A stretch of DNA of 45,128 nucleotides, from positions 1-45,128 of the forward strand of contig JAJYHJ010000017.1 in NCBI GenBank assembly GCA_021784785.1, in the 5' to 3' direction. The stretch comes from Actinomycetes bacterium. GTDB lineage: Bacteria > Actinomycetota > Acidimicrobiia > Acidimicrobiales > Acidimicrobiaceae. The notes beneath the pieces were generated by a model. The model saw nothing but the letters and a program-made list of their open reading frames with translations, did no database searches and was not told the DNA's origin. Position 1 is the first letter of the stretch; the number at the start of each line of letters is the position of its first letter. The translations under genes and the position numbers were made by a program. Below, piece by piece: positions 10,663 through 18,774 of the stretch.

Positions 10663-11205
10663 GTGCAAGTAGAGTTCCGTCATAAGGGTTGTCACCTTGA
10701 GGATTCGAGTAAAGAGTTAATAAGTGAGCGAATGGATCACATAACCCGTTTCCTCGATGAACCCCGCAATGTAGAGGTATTTTTCTCTGAAAATAATGCT
10801 AAAGCTAAGGAGCAGAGATACCTTTGCGAGGTGACTGTCGTCTCTCACGGTTACGTGGTAAGAGGACATAGCACAGGAATGGAGCTATTACAAGCATTTG
10901 ACAAGGTTGAAGATAAGCTGCGACATCAGCTGGAAAGACTTAAAACCAAGGTTTTGCATAGGTCGCAACCGCACCATAGAGATGCCAAGGTGGTCACCAA
11001 TGAACTTGGCGAAGACCTTGAAGTTAAGATTGCAAAGTCTAAAACCTTCAAAGTCCCAAAGTTAGATCCAGCGGAAGCTGCGTTTCAGATGGATCTCCTT
11101 TCGCACTCGTTTTATCTTTTTTCAAACGTACAGACGGGACGCTCGGCGGTTGTCTATAGACGCGAAGACGGCTCGGTGGGCCTTATAGATCAAGAAGCTG
11201 ATTAA
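10663..11205 (+). CDS. hpf: long-form ribosome hibernation promoting factor
   Basis: This 180-aa protein has the N-terminal S30AE/YfiA fold (about 1-100), which binds the decoding region of idle ribosomes. A basic linker (about 95-110) leads to a C-terminal dimerisation domain (about 122-178) with the typical pattern KTFKVPKLDPAEAAFQMDLL and FYLFSNVQTGRSAVVYRR. The two-domain form marks a long HPF, which makes 100S ribosome dimers in stationary phase or stress. The start is GTG 10663, eight bases after AAGGGAG (10649-10655). It precedes secA, as in many actinobacteria. Confidence 0.93.
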   Translation: MQVEFRHKGCHLEDSSKELISERMDHITRFLDEPRNVEVFFSENNAKAKEQRYLCEVTVVSHGYVVRGHSTGMELLQAFDKVEDKLRHQLERLKTKVLHRSQPHHRDAKVVTNELGEDLEVKIAKSKTFKVPKLDPAEAAFQMDLLSHSFYLFSNVQTGRSAVVYRREDGSVGLIDQEAD

Positions 11206-11223
11206 CCCATAAGCGACTGGTCA

Positions 11224-11287
11224 CCTCTAAAGTTCGTGTTTAGATCTATTTAACTGGTCGATTTGGTCAAAAGCGAAACTTTAGAGG
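11224..11287 (+). promoter_or_regulatory. inverted repeat in the hpf-secA leader
   Basis: CCTCTAAAGTT (11224-11234) and AACTTTAGAGG (11277-11287) are perfect 11-bp complements separated by 42 bases. The right arm contains the AGAGG that serves as Shine-Dalgarno sequence for the small leader ORF starting at 11298, so folding of the RNA would hide it. It has no T tract, which argues against a simple terminator. A role in controlling leader or secA translation is inference. Confidence 0.5.
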
Positions 11288-11297
11288 AGTAGTGTCT

Positions 11298-11390
11298 TTG
11301 TCGACTATGAGAGTTAAAGCATTAACTCTTTTTGCGCGGTTAGTTGCTCCGTTGTTTTTACTACGATGTAGGTTGGATGGGAATATTTGA
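11298..11390 (+). CDS. candidate leader peptide overlapping the secA start
   Basis: A 30-codon frame starts at TTG 11298, eight bases after GGAG (11286-11289), or at the in-frame ATG 11307, and ends in TGA 11388-11390. The secA ATG (11377) lies inside it in another frame, so the two would be translationally coupled. The peptide has a basic start (MRVK), a hydrophobic core (ALTLFARLVAPLFLL) and a short basic tail (RCRLDGNI), the layout of a short signal or anchor sequence. This recalls SecM-type secretion monitors, which stall the ribosome when export is slow and so raise secA expression. No known arrest motif is recognised, so both translation and function are unproven. Confidence 0.45.
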   Translation: MSTMRVKALTLFARLVAPLFLLRCRLDGNI

Positions 11391-14118
11391 TAAAGTTCTT
11401 CGCGCTGGTGAAGGAAGAAAACTAAAACGACTCGCCGAGATAGTGCCGCTCATCAACGACCTTGAAGATGAGACAGCTGCACTTTCTGATGCTCAACTTC
11501 GAGCCAAGACAGATGAGTTTAAAGAACGGATAGCTCTTGGAGAAAGCACAGATGATCTCCTAGTTGAGGCCTTTGCAGTAGTTAGAGAGGCTGCAAAGAG
11601 GACTATCGGACAAAGGCACTACGACGTTCAGTTGATGGGTGGTATGGCCTTACACTTTGGCTGGATCGCCGAGATGAAGACCGGTGAAGGGAAAACCCTT
11701 GTCTCGACGTTGCCAGTCTATTTGAATGCTTTAGAGGGCCAAGGCGTTCATCTTGTAACTGTAAACGACTATCTCGCCCAGAGGGACTCTGAGTGGATGG
11801 GTCGAGTGTATAGGTTCCTAGGGATGACTGTTGGAAGGGTTACTCCCGACAGTCCGGACTCACAGTCCAAGCGTGAGGCGTACCAATGCGACATCACATA
11901 CGGAACGAACACCGAGTTTGGATTTGACTATCTTCGAGATAATATGGCTCGATCGCTTGATGAGATCGTGCAAAGAGGCCATCACTTTGCCATCGTTGAC
12001 GAAGTGGACTCGATCTTGATTGATGAGGCTCGAACGCCTCTTATCATCTCAGGACCATCAGAGATGTCGCAGGAGCTTTACTATCGATTCGCAGGCATTG
12101 TACGGACCTTGCGCAACGGAACCGACTACGAGGTAGACGAAGAGAAAAAGACGGTACTCCCAACCGAAGAAGGCATCATAAAGGTCGAAAAGGCGCTCGG
12201 AATTGAGAATCTCTTTGATATCTCTGCGATGGCGTTTCTTCATCAACTAAATCAAGCACTTAGAGCGAAAGAGCTTTACAAAAGGGACAAAGACTACATC
12301 ATTGAACGTGGTGAGATCAAGATTGTCGATGAGTTTACGGGCCGAACTCTTGAGGGTCGTCGCTGGTCTGAAGGGTTGCATCAAGCCGTAGAGGCCAAAG
12401 AACGAGTGCGGATAAAAGAGGAGAATCACACTTGGGCGACGGTTACGTTACAGAACTACTTCCGTATGTACGAAAAGCTCTCAGGGATGACTGGAACCGC
12501 CGAGACCGAGGCCGCAGAGTTTGCTAACACCTACGGGCTTCAAGTAATCCCGATCCCTACTCATAGAGACCTTAGGCGTGTTGACCAACCTGACTACGTC
12601 TACAAGTCAGAGATGGGCAAGTTTCAAGCGGTGGTCGATGACATAGCTGAACGACGTGACAAGGGCCAGCCGGTTCTCGTAGGTACAGCTTCAGTAGCCA
12701 AGTCTGAGCTTCTGTCTGAGCTTCTCCAAAAAAATGGTATCCCCCACTTTGTCTTGAACGCGAAAAACCATGCGTTGGAGGCTCAGATCGTAGCTCAAGC
12801 GGGACGACTTGGTGCGGTCACTGTGGCTACCAACATGGCTGGTAGAGGCGTTGATATCTTGTTGGGTGGAAACCCTGAAGGCCTTGCTCTCCAAGAGGTT
12901 TTAGCACAAGGTAAGACGACTGCCGATGAAGAAGGGAGGGTCCTTTACGAGGAGGCACTTTCAAAGTACAAAGAGATCTGCAAACACGAAGGTGATAAAG
13001 TTCGTGAGGTGGGTGGACTTTATGTACTTGGTTCCGAAAGGCACGAGAGTCGACGGATAGACAATCAGCTGCGCGGTCGTTCGGGACGTCAGGGAGATCC
13101 AGGTGACTCGAGATTCTATCTTTCGTTAGAGGATGACTTGCTGCGGCTGTTCTCCGGCGGTGCGATGACCTGGATGATGCAAAAGACCTTCCCAGACGAT
13201 CAACCGATCGAGGCGAAGATGGTAACAAAGGCTATTGAGCGGGCCCAGACAACTGTTGAAGGAAAGAACGCTGAGATTCGAAAAGAGGTCCTCAAGTACG
13301 ACGAAGTGCTAAATGAGCAGCGAAAGATTATCTATAAACAACGTCGTCAGGTTCTTGAAGGTGAAGATCTGAAAGAGCGTACCTTTGAAATACTTTACGA
13401 TGTCATCTCTGGCCTCGTTGATACCTACTGTGAAAGGGACTTTCAAGAAGAGTGGGATCTTGACGGTCTCGTAACTGAGATAAAAGGATATTGGCCGACA
13501 AAGTTTATCCTTTCAGATCTCGAGCAGGCGATCTCTAAAGACCAGCTTATTGAGTCGTTGGCTACTGAAGCAGAGGAGTACTACGACGCGAAAGAGAGTA
13601 GGCTGCCGGGTGGTTCAGACACAGCGCGAGAGATCGAACGAGAAGTGATGCTGACGGTCATCGATCAAAAGTGGAGAGAGCATCTCTCTGAGATGGACTA
13701 CCTACGCGAAGGTATCAACCTAAGGGCTATGGGACAGCAGGACCCGTTGGTCGCTTGGCAGCGTGAGGGATACGCTATGTTTAGTGAACTCATCGAGGAG
13801 ATCGATGCGGACTACCTGCGCTATGTCATGACGGTCGATGTAGTTACAGAACCTATCGCAGGTGTCGACTTAAATCAGGCCTCTTACTGGGGCGCTAACG
13901 ATCCTACGGACGTGTCACTCCTGAACACCTCCCAAGCCGTTCCTCTGAGTGAGATCATGAAGTCATCTCAGCAAGTCGAAGAGTCACATGGAGATCTGTT
14001 GGATGAAGGATATCAAGAGCCCTATATTAAAGATGCGTCTGAGAAGGTGGGACGGAACGAACCTTGTTGGTGTGGTTCTGGTATCAAGTTCAAGCACTGC
14101 CACGGCAAGGCTAGCTAA
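11377..14118 (+). CDS. secA: preprotein translocase ATPase SecA
   Basis: This is the motor of the Sec pathway, driving unfolded preproteins through SecYEG. I place the start at ATG 11377 (MGIFDKVLRAGEG, as in the family), giving 913 aa; an upstream TTG at 11344 would add 11 atypical residues. Visible are the first nucleotide-binding motif MKTGEGKT (100-107), the DEVDSILIDEARTPLI box, the preprotein cross-linking domain, the second NBD with VATNMAGRGVDI and GRSGRQGDPG, and a C-terminal SEC-C zinc motif (Cys897, Cys899, Cys908, His909) that binds SecB or ribosomes in other species. The ribosome-binding site is weak, and the start lies inside a small leader ORF. Confidence 0.97.
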   Translation: MGIFDKVLRAGEGRKLKRLAEIVPLINDLEDETAALSDAQLRAKTDEFKERIALGESTDDLLVEAFAVVREAAKRTIGQRHYDVQLMGGMALHFGWIAEMKTGEGKTLVSTLPVYLNALEGQGVHLVTVNDYLAQRDSEWMGRVYRFLGMTVGRVTPDSPDSQSKREAYQCDITYGTNTEFGFDYLRDNMARSLDEIVQRGHHFAIVDEVDSILIDEARTPLIISGPSEMSQELYYRFAGIVRTLRNGTDYEVDEEKKTVLPTEEGIIKVEKALGIENLFDISAMAFLHQLNQALRAKELYKRDKDYIIERGEIKIVDEFTGRTLEGRRWSEGLHQAVEAKERVRIKEENHTWATVTLQNYFRMYEKLSGMTGTAETEAAEFANTYGLQVIPIPTHRDLRRVDQPDYVYKSEMGKFQAVVDDIAERRDKGQPVLVGTASVAKSELLSELLQKNGIPHFVLNAKNHALEAQIVAQAGRLGAVTVATNMAGRGVDILLGGNPEGLALQEVLAQGKTTADEEGRVLYEEALSKYKEICKHEGDKVREVGGLYVLGSERHESRRIDNQLRGRSGRQGDPGDSRFYLSLEDDLLRLFSGGAMTWMMQKTFPDDQPIEAKMVTKAIERAQTTVEGKNAEIRKEVLKYDEVLNEQRKIIYKQRRQVLEGEDLKERTFEILYDVISGLVDTYCERDFQEEWDLDGLVTEIKGYWPTKFILSDLEQAISKDQLIESLATEAEEYYDAKESRLPGGSDTAREIEREVMLTVIDQKWREHLSEMDYLREGINLRAMGQQDPLVAWQREGYAMFSELIEEIDADYLRYVMTVDVVTEPIAGVDLNQASYWGANDPTDVSLLNTSQAVPLSEIMKSSQQVEESHGDLLDEGYQEPYIKDASEKVGRNEPCWCGSGIKFKHCHGKAS

Positions 14119-14133
14119 GCACTAGGTACTACT

Positions 14134-15237
14134 TTGGCTGACTATAAAGATCTATTTGATGAGACTTCTGCTCGGGTTAAGGCTGCTCAGGGATACTTAG
14201 GTTTCGAGAGACTTGAGCAGGAGTATGGACTTTTAGAGGCGGAGATATCGAGCCCTCAGTTTTGGAACGATCCAGATAACGCTCGAGAGCGGACCAAGAA
14301 ATTTGGCCAGATTCGCCAGGACCTAGAGACCCTGAACACTCTTACAACACTGTTAGAAGAGCTTGAGATCGCTAGAGACCTCATCGAGGCGGGTGATGAG
14401 GAGTATCGAGAAGAGTTTGAGAAGGTCCTAAATGATCTGGTTTCCCAACTTGACGAGGTTGAGATGCGCAGCCTTCTTGGTGGTGAGTTTGACGAAGGCG
14501 ACGCGGTGTGTGAGATCCATGCCGGCGTAGGAGGAACAGACGCTCAGGACTGGGCCCAGATGATGCTTCGCATGTATCAACGTTTTGCTGACTCCGAAGG
14601 TATGGAGTTTGAGCTCGATGACGTGACTGAGGGTCAAGAGGCGGGTATTCTCTCGGCAACATTTATCGTTCGTGGGAGATTTGCCTATGGGTATCTAGCG
14701 GCCGAGAAAGGAGTCCATCGACTAGTTAGAATCTCTCCATTTGACGCTCAACGACGTCGTCAGACATCTTTTGCATCACTTGAGGTCATCCCTCTAATTG
14801 ACTCCGATACTGCAGGTATAGTTATCGACGAAAAAGACCTTCGAATCGATACCTATAGATCATCAGGAGCGGGTGGGCAACATGTGAACGTTACTGACTC
14901 TGCTGTTCGGATAACTCATCTCCCTACTGGAGCGGTTGTTTCATGTCAAAATGAGAGATCTCAGCTTCAAAACAAGGCCAAGGCGATGGAGATCTTAAGG
15001 GCTAAGCTTGCTGAACGAGCCCGCATTGAACATAAGGAGGCCTTGGAAAAGATCGCAGGTCCACAGGAAGACGTTTCTTGGGGATCACAGATTCGGTCGT
15101 ATGTTCTTGCCCCTTATCAGATGGTAAAGGATCATCGTTCTGAGTACGAAGATGGAAACGTACAGGCAGTTCTCGATGGAAACTTGAAGCACTTTGTACT
15201 TCAGTATCTAAAGTGCCGAAGGTCCCAACTTAACTAA
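14134..15237 (+). CDS. prfB: peptide chain release factor 2
   Basis: RF2 ends translation at UGA and UAA. This 367-aa protein has the stop-recognition tripeptide SPF (201-203), which separates RF2 from RF1 (PxT), and the universal GGQ (247-249), which triggers peptide release. Translation begins at TTG 14134, 15 bases after the secA stop. The region around residue 20 (AAQGYLGFERLEQE), where many bacteria have an in-frame UGA and a programmed +1 frameshift, reads through without a stop. Autoregulation by frameshifting is therefore absent here. Confidence 0.95.
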   Translation: MADYKDLFDETSARVKAAQGYLGFERLEQEYGLLEAEISSPQFWNDPDNARERTKKFGQIRQDLETLNTLTTLLEELEIARDLIEAGDEEYREEFEKVLNDLVSQLDEVEMRSLLGGEFDEGDAVCEIHAGVGGTDAQDWAQMMLRMYQRFADSEGMEFELDDVTEGQEAGILSATFIVRGRFAYGYLAAEKGVHRLVRISPFDAQRRRQTSFASLEVIPLIDSDTAGIVIDEKDLRIDTYRSSGAGGQHVNVTDSAVRITHLPTGAVVSCQNERSQLQNKAKAMEILRAKLAERARIEHKEALEKIAGPQEDVSWGSQIRSYVLAPYQMVKDHRSEYEDGNVQAVLDGNLKHFVLQYLKCRRSQLN

Positions 15238-15246
15238 AAATGAGCG

Positions 15247-15260
15247 TACCACGCGTGGTA
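15247..15260. promoter_or_regulatory. 14-bp perfect palindrome upstream of ftsEX
   Basis: TACCACGCGTGGTA is fully self-complementary and lies 9 bases after the prfB stop and 97 bases before ftsE. A loose promoter-like pair follows it (TTGATA 15271-15276, 18-bp gap, TATGAC 15295-15300). It may be an operator, or a hairpin at the end of the prfB transcript; it has no T tract. Confidence 0.4.
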
Positions 15261-15357
15261 TATTGTTAGATTGATAAGAGGTTCATAACAGTTCTATGAC
15301 CTATCTTGCGTAAATATAAAGTGCAGAGATGGTCAAAGACGAGGAGGGAACGCATAC

Positions 15358-16050
15358 GTGATCCGATTAGAGAACGTGTACAAGTCTTATGCTCCAGGTC
15401 AGTTCGCCTTAAAAGGAGTGTCTTTGGAGGTTGAGCGTGGCGAGTTTGTGTTTTTGATCGGTCCGTCAGGTTCTGGCAAGTCAACTATGCTGAGACTCTT
15501 GCTTCGCGAAGATATTGCAGATCAAGGGAGCGTCTGGGTAGCGGGAAAAGATCTTTCGAAGATTCCGTCATGGAAGGTACCGTACTTTAGAAGAAACATT
15601 GGATCGATCTTTCAAGACTTTCGTCTTTTACCCAATAAGTCGGCGTACGAGAACGTGGCGTTTGCTCTTGAGGTAATTGGAAAGTCCCGTAAAGCGGCTG
15701 AGAAACAGGTTCCTCAGATACTTGAACTTGTGGGCCTTGCTGATAAGATGCATAGGCTTCCCAACGAGCTCTCTGGCGGAGAACAGCAAAGAGTAGCGAT
15801 CGCTCGAGCATTTGTAAATCGGCCCCTGATTCTGCTCGCGGACGAGCCGACGGGAAACTTGGATCCTGAGACGGCATGGGGTGTTATGAGACTCCTGGAA
15901 AGAATCAACCGCACAGGTACAGCGGTGGTTATGGCTACTCATGACGTTGGTATCGTGGATCAGATGCGTCGACGTGTAGTAGAGATCGATTCCGGGGCGA
16001 TAGCACGAGATCAGATCCGCGGTGTTTATGGACTGGGAGTCCACCAGTAG
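15358..16050 (+). CDS. ftsE: cell-division ABC transporter ATPase FtsE
   Basis: FtsE is the cytoplasmic ATPase of the FtsEX complex, which in other bacteria controls peptidoglycan hydrolases at the division site. The 230-aa protein has Walker [10 protein letters not shown] (35-43), the Q loop near FQDFRLLPN (85-93), signature LSGGEQQRV (138-146), Walker [10 protein letters not shown] (159-167) and the switch His in ATHD. GTG 15358 follows GAGGAGGGA (15341-15349). The gene is paired with ftsX downstream. Confidence 0.95.
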   Translation: MIRLENVYKSYAPGQFALKGVSLEVERGEFVFLIGPSGSGKSTMLRLLLREDIADQGSVWVAGKDLSKIPSWKVPYFRRNIGSIFQDFRLLPNKSAYENVAFALEVIGKSRKAAEKQVPQILELVGLADKMHRLPNELSGGEQQRVAIARAFVNRPLILLADEPTGNLDPETAWGVMRLLERINRTGTAVVMATHDVGIVDQMRRRVVEIDSGAIARDQIRGVYGLGVHQ

Positions 16051-16127
16051 TAATAGTCTTTACGCCGTTATAACGTGATCGTTTCGTTTAGAATCGTGCG
16101 TCGGTTTAGTTCTTTGGGAGTAGATCT

Positions 16128-17015
16128 TTGGGTCTTTCAGTAGAGTATGTAGTTAGAGAAACAGCGGGTAACCTTTGGCGTAATCGCTTGATGTCATTGG
16201 CCGCGATGCTGACGATAGCTGTGTCTTTGGCGCTAGTCGGGTCAGCTTTGTTGCTAAAACAAGGAGTGGCTACGTCTACGCAGGCCTGGAAAGGTGGAGT
16301 ACAACTCCTGATATTTATGCAACCGAATGCTACGAACGCTCAAAGCAAAGCTATCGTAACGCAACTTGGCACTCTGCCTTCGGTTCAAAGATACTCCTAT
16401 GTAAATAAGGCGGTATCATACCAAGAGTTTCGTAGATTATTCGCTAACCAACCCGATCTTTTGAACTCGGTCTCCGAGGCGCAGATACCTCCTTCTTACC
16501 GAGTCGTGCTAAAGAACCCTTCAGAAGCTCCTTCTATCGGCCAAATCTTCAACGGGCAACCAGGTGTAAAGGCCGTGGACTATAACTTTGCTGCAATCCA
16601 GACTCTTGAGAAGGTCTCATCGATAGCCCAAGGCGTGATTATAGGGCTAGCAGTTATCTTGCTTCTATCAGCGACAGTCCTTATTTTAAATGTGATCCGC
16701 GTAGCGATATTCTCTCGAAGAAGAGAGGTCACCGTGATGAAGCTGGTAGGAGCTACGAACTGGTTTATAAGGATACCCTTTATGCTTGAAGGATTCACGC
16801 AAGGCCTCGTTGGAGCTCTAATAGCCGGTGCCGCTGTGCTCGGCATAAGAGCCCTATTTAACTATTTGATCCAGCGATTTCAAGTTCACTTGCTTAGTGG
16901 TTTTGTACTTACCTCTCATGATGTATTGATGACAGAGCTAGTAGTGTTCGCGATTGGCGTAGTTGTGGGAACGACCGGTTCTGCTCTAGCTGTTCGACGC
17001 TACTTAGACGTCTAA
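16128..17015 (+). CDS. ftsX: cell-division protein FtsX
   Basis: FtsX is the membrane partner of FtsE. The 295-aa protein has the FtsX layout: a cytoplasmic N-terminus, helix 1 (about 24-43), an extracytoplasmic domain (about 44-165, the part that contacts hydrolase regulators such as RipC/NlpC-type proteins in actinobacteria), then three helices (about 168-190, 220-240 and 265-287). RREVTVMKLVGATNWFI between helices 2 and 3 is typical of the family. The start is TTG 16128 after GGGAG. It follows ftsE by 77 bases. Confidence 0.93.
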   Translation: MGLSVEYVVRETAGNLWRNRLMSLAAMLTIAVSLALVGSALLLKQGVATSTQAWKGGVQLLIFMQPNATNAQSKAIVTQLGTLPSVQRYSYVNKAVSYQEFRRLFANQPDLLNSVSEAQIPPSYRVVLKNPSEAPSIGQIFNGQPGVKAVDYNFAAIQTLEKVSSIAQGVIIGLAVILLLSATVLILNVIRVAIFSRRREVTVMKLVGATNWFIRIPFMLEGFTQGLVGALIAGAAVLGIRALFNYLIQRFQVHLLSGFVLTSHDVLMTELVVFAIGVVVGTTGSALAVRRYLDV

Positions 17016-17027
17016 CTCAAGGGTCGC

Positions 17028-17052
17028 TAGGTTATGGTGACTCTATAACCTA
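17028..17052 (+). terminator. hairpin between ftsX and def
   Basis: TAGGTTAT (17028-17035) pairs perfectly with ATAACCTA (17045-17052) across a 9-base loop, 13 bases after the ftsX stop. The stem is AT-rich and no long T tract follows, so it could be a weak terminator or a regulatory site. Confidence 0.3.
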
Positions 17053-17109
17053 TGGCTAAAAAGACACTTTTGTGGGCTTGACTTGGGGTTGAAAGGCTAG
17101 GTTGTATTC

Positions 17110-17637
17110 GTGTCGCTTTTACCAATAAGAACATATGGAGATCCAGTCCTTCGCTCTAGAGCGAAGGAGATAGAGGATATAGATGGAAAGTTGGCCGCTT
17201 TAGTTGAGGACATGATTGAAACCATGTACGATGCTCCCGGGGTAGGCTTAGCGGCTCCTCAGGTGGGTGTGGACAGACGACTCTTTGTCTACGACATAGG
17301 CGAAGGCCCGAAGGTGCTGGTCAATCCCGAGATAAAAGAGAGCTCTGGGGAATGGGTTTACGAAGAAGGGTGTCTGTCGGTTCCTGGACTGTGGTGGCCA
17401 ATTACGAGACCTAAAGACGTCTTGATAGTGGGGATTGACCTCGAAGGCAACGAGGTTGAAGTTGAAGGTTCCGAACTCCTCGGTAGGGTATTTCAGCACG
17501 AGTTTGATCACCTAGAAGGTGTACTACTTGTAGAGAGATTGGATGAGGATCAGAGAAAAAAAGCGATGAAGATCATCCGAACTGAGGTTGTAAAGGGTGG
17601 TGGTTCTATGATGCGTCCGCCCAAAGAACAAGAGTAA
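17110..17637 (+). CDS. def: peptide deformylase
   Basis: This enzyme removes the formyl group from the N-terminal methionine of new proteins. The three family motifs are present in the 175-aa protein: GVGLAAPQ (44-51), EGCLS (86-90, metal ligand Cys88) and HEFDH (130-134, two His ligands and the catalytic Glu). The start is GTG 17110. It lies 4 bases before fmt, whose product adds the formyl group to the initiator tRNA, so the two form a functional pair. Confidence 0.95.
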   Translation: MSLLPIRTYGDPVLRSRAKEIEDIDGKLAALVEDMIETMYDAPGVGLAAPQVGVDRRLFVYDIGEGPKVLVNPEIKESSGEWVYEEGCLSVPGLWWPITRPKDVLIVGIDLEGNEVEVEGSELLGRVFQHEFDHLEGVLLVERLDEDQRKKAMKIIRTEVVKGGGSMMRPPKEQE

Positions 17638-17641
17638 AGTC

Positions 17642-18547
17642 TTGAGTATTGGAGTAAGCACTTCGAAGAGAGTCGCCTTTTTTGGAACCCCTGAACTCTC
17701 TGCAACCTATCTAAACGCACTTGTCGATAGTGGATTTAACGTCGTTTGTGTCGTAACTCGTCCACCTAAGCGTCGAGGCCGTGGCTCTTTTATGTCTCCG
17801 TCTCCAGTCGAGGAAGCGGCTCGACAAAGTAATCTTCGAGTTATCTACTCACTCGACCAGTTAGATGCGGAAACCTATGACCTTGGTTTAGTTGTTGCGT
17901 ACGGGAGAATCATCCCAGAAGCAGTTCTCAATCGAAGGCCACTCATAAACGTCCACTACTCTTTGCTACCAAAGTACCGTGGAGCGGCGCCGATGCAGTG
18001 GGCGATTCTTTCTGGAGATCAAACAAGTGGTGTGACTCTAATGCGTGTTCGGGAAGAGATGGACGCGGGTGAGATCTATGACCAGGTAACGATAGAGATC
18101 GACGGGTTATATCTCTCTGATCTTTCTGATGTGCTTACAAAGCTGGGCGTTGAGATGGTTCTAAGGTGGTTTTCGAGACCTGATGAGTGGGTCTCCAGTG
18201 GAGTTGCTCAAGTTGGCGAGATCTCTTACGCTCCTAAACTTGAGAAAGAGATCTTTCAAATAAAGTGGGATCGTTCGGTAGATGAGATTGAAAAGGTAGT
18301 CAGGCTGGGGCGATCCTTTACGTATCTAAACGGTCGTCGTTTTGCGATTCTAAGAGGGAGACCTCTTGAAGACGACATCTTTATTCCGCTGAGGCCCGGA
18401 AGTGTTGTCCGGGAGGCTCCTAATCCCTTTATATCTTGTGGTCGCGGAGCACTTGTCCCAGAAGCTGTAAGACCAGAAGGATCGAAAGAGATGAGTTTTG
18501 AGTCGTTTTTACTTGGACATCGTGACCAGAACCTCTTTTTTGGTTAA
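17642..18547 (+). CDS. fmt: methionyl-tRNA formyltransferase
   Basis: This enzyme formylates initiator Met-tRNA using 10-formyl-tetrahydrofolate. The 301-aa protein begins with FFGTPELS (13-20), a typical Fmt start. It has the basic loop PPKRRGRGSFMSPSPVE and the catalytic region NVHYSLLPKYRGAAP, with Asn103, His105 and Asp141 as the expected catalytic triad. The C-terminal tRNA-binding domain runs from about 205. TTG 17642 is used, with AAGAGTAAAG overlapping the end of def, so def and fmt are probably translated together. Confidence 0.93.
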   Translation: MSIGVSTSKRVAFFGTPELSATYLNALVDSGFNVVCVVTRPPKRRGRGSFMSPSPVEEAARQSNLRVIYSLDQLDAETYDLGLVVAYGRIIPEAVLNRRPLINVHYSLLPKYRGAAPMQWAILSGDQTSGVTLMRVREEMDAGEIYDQVTIEIDGLYLSDLSDVLTKLGVEMVLRWFSRPDEWVSSGVAQVGEISYAPKLEKEIFQIKWDRSVDEIEKVVRLGRSFTYLNGRRFAILRGRPLEDDIFIPLRPGSVVREAPNPFISCGRGALVPEAVRPEGSKEMSFESFLLGHRDQNLFFG

Positions 18548-18674
18548 GCTTCGTCTTTGCAGGTCACAGATGTATGGCCTTGGATCGTTAAGACATTGAT
18601 CTAGATAAAGCAGTGATGGTATAGTTGTACTTTCTTTGATGCCGTTGACTTTGAGGTGACCCGTTGCAAGTAGG

Positions 18675-18683
18675 TGATATAAT
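18675..18683 (+). promoter_or_regulatory. extended -10 promoter upstream of the molybdoenzyme operon
   Basis: TGATATAAT is a perfect extended -10 (TG-n-TATAAT) lying 92 bases before the ferredoxin-NrfD gene. No -35 is at the standard spacing (TTGACT at 18645-18650 is 27 bp away), which is tolerable for extended -10 promoters. The 227-bp gap after fmt supports a separate transcript starting here. Confidence 0.4.
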
Positions 18684-18774
18684 AATACGGCTAATCAATA
18701 TTCAAGTTAGTATTTGCTTTATAAGTGCAACTTGATCTAGCTTTGTTAGGACAAGTTTAGGTTGAGGGGGCTCA

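Noticed and set aside
11344-11376. Upstream TTG start for secA
   Set aside because: It would add 11 residues not found in SecA; the usual protein begins MGIFDKVL at ATG 11377.
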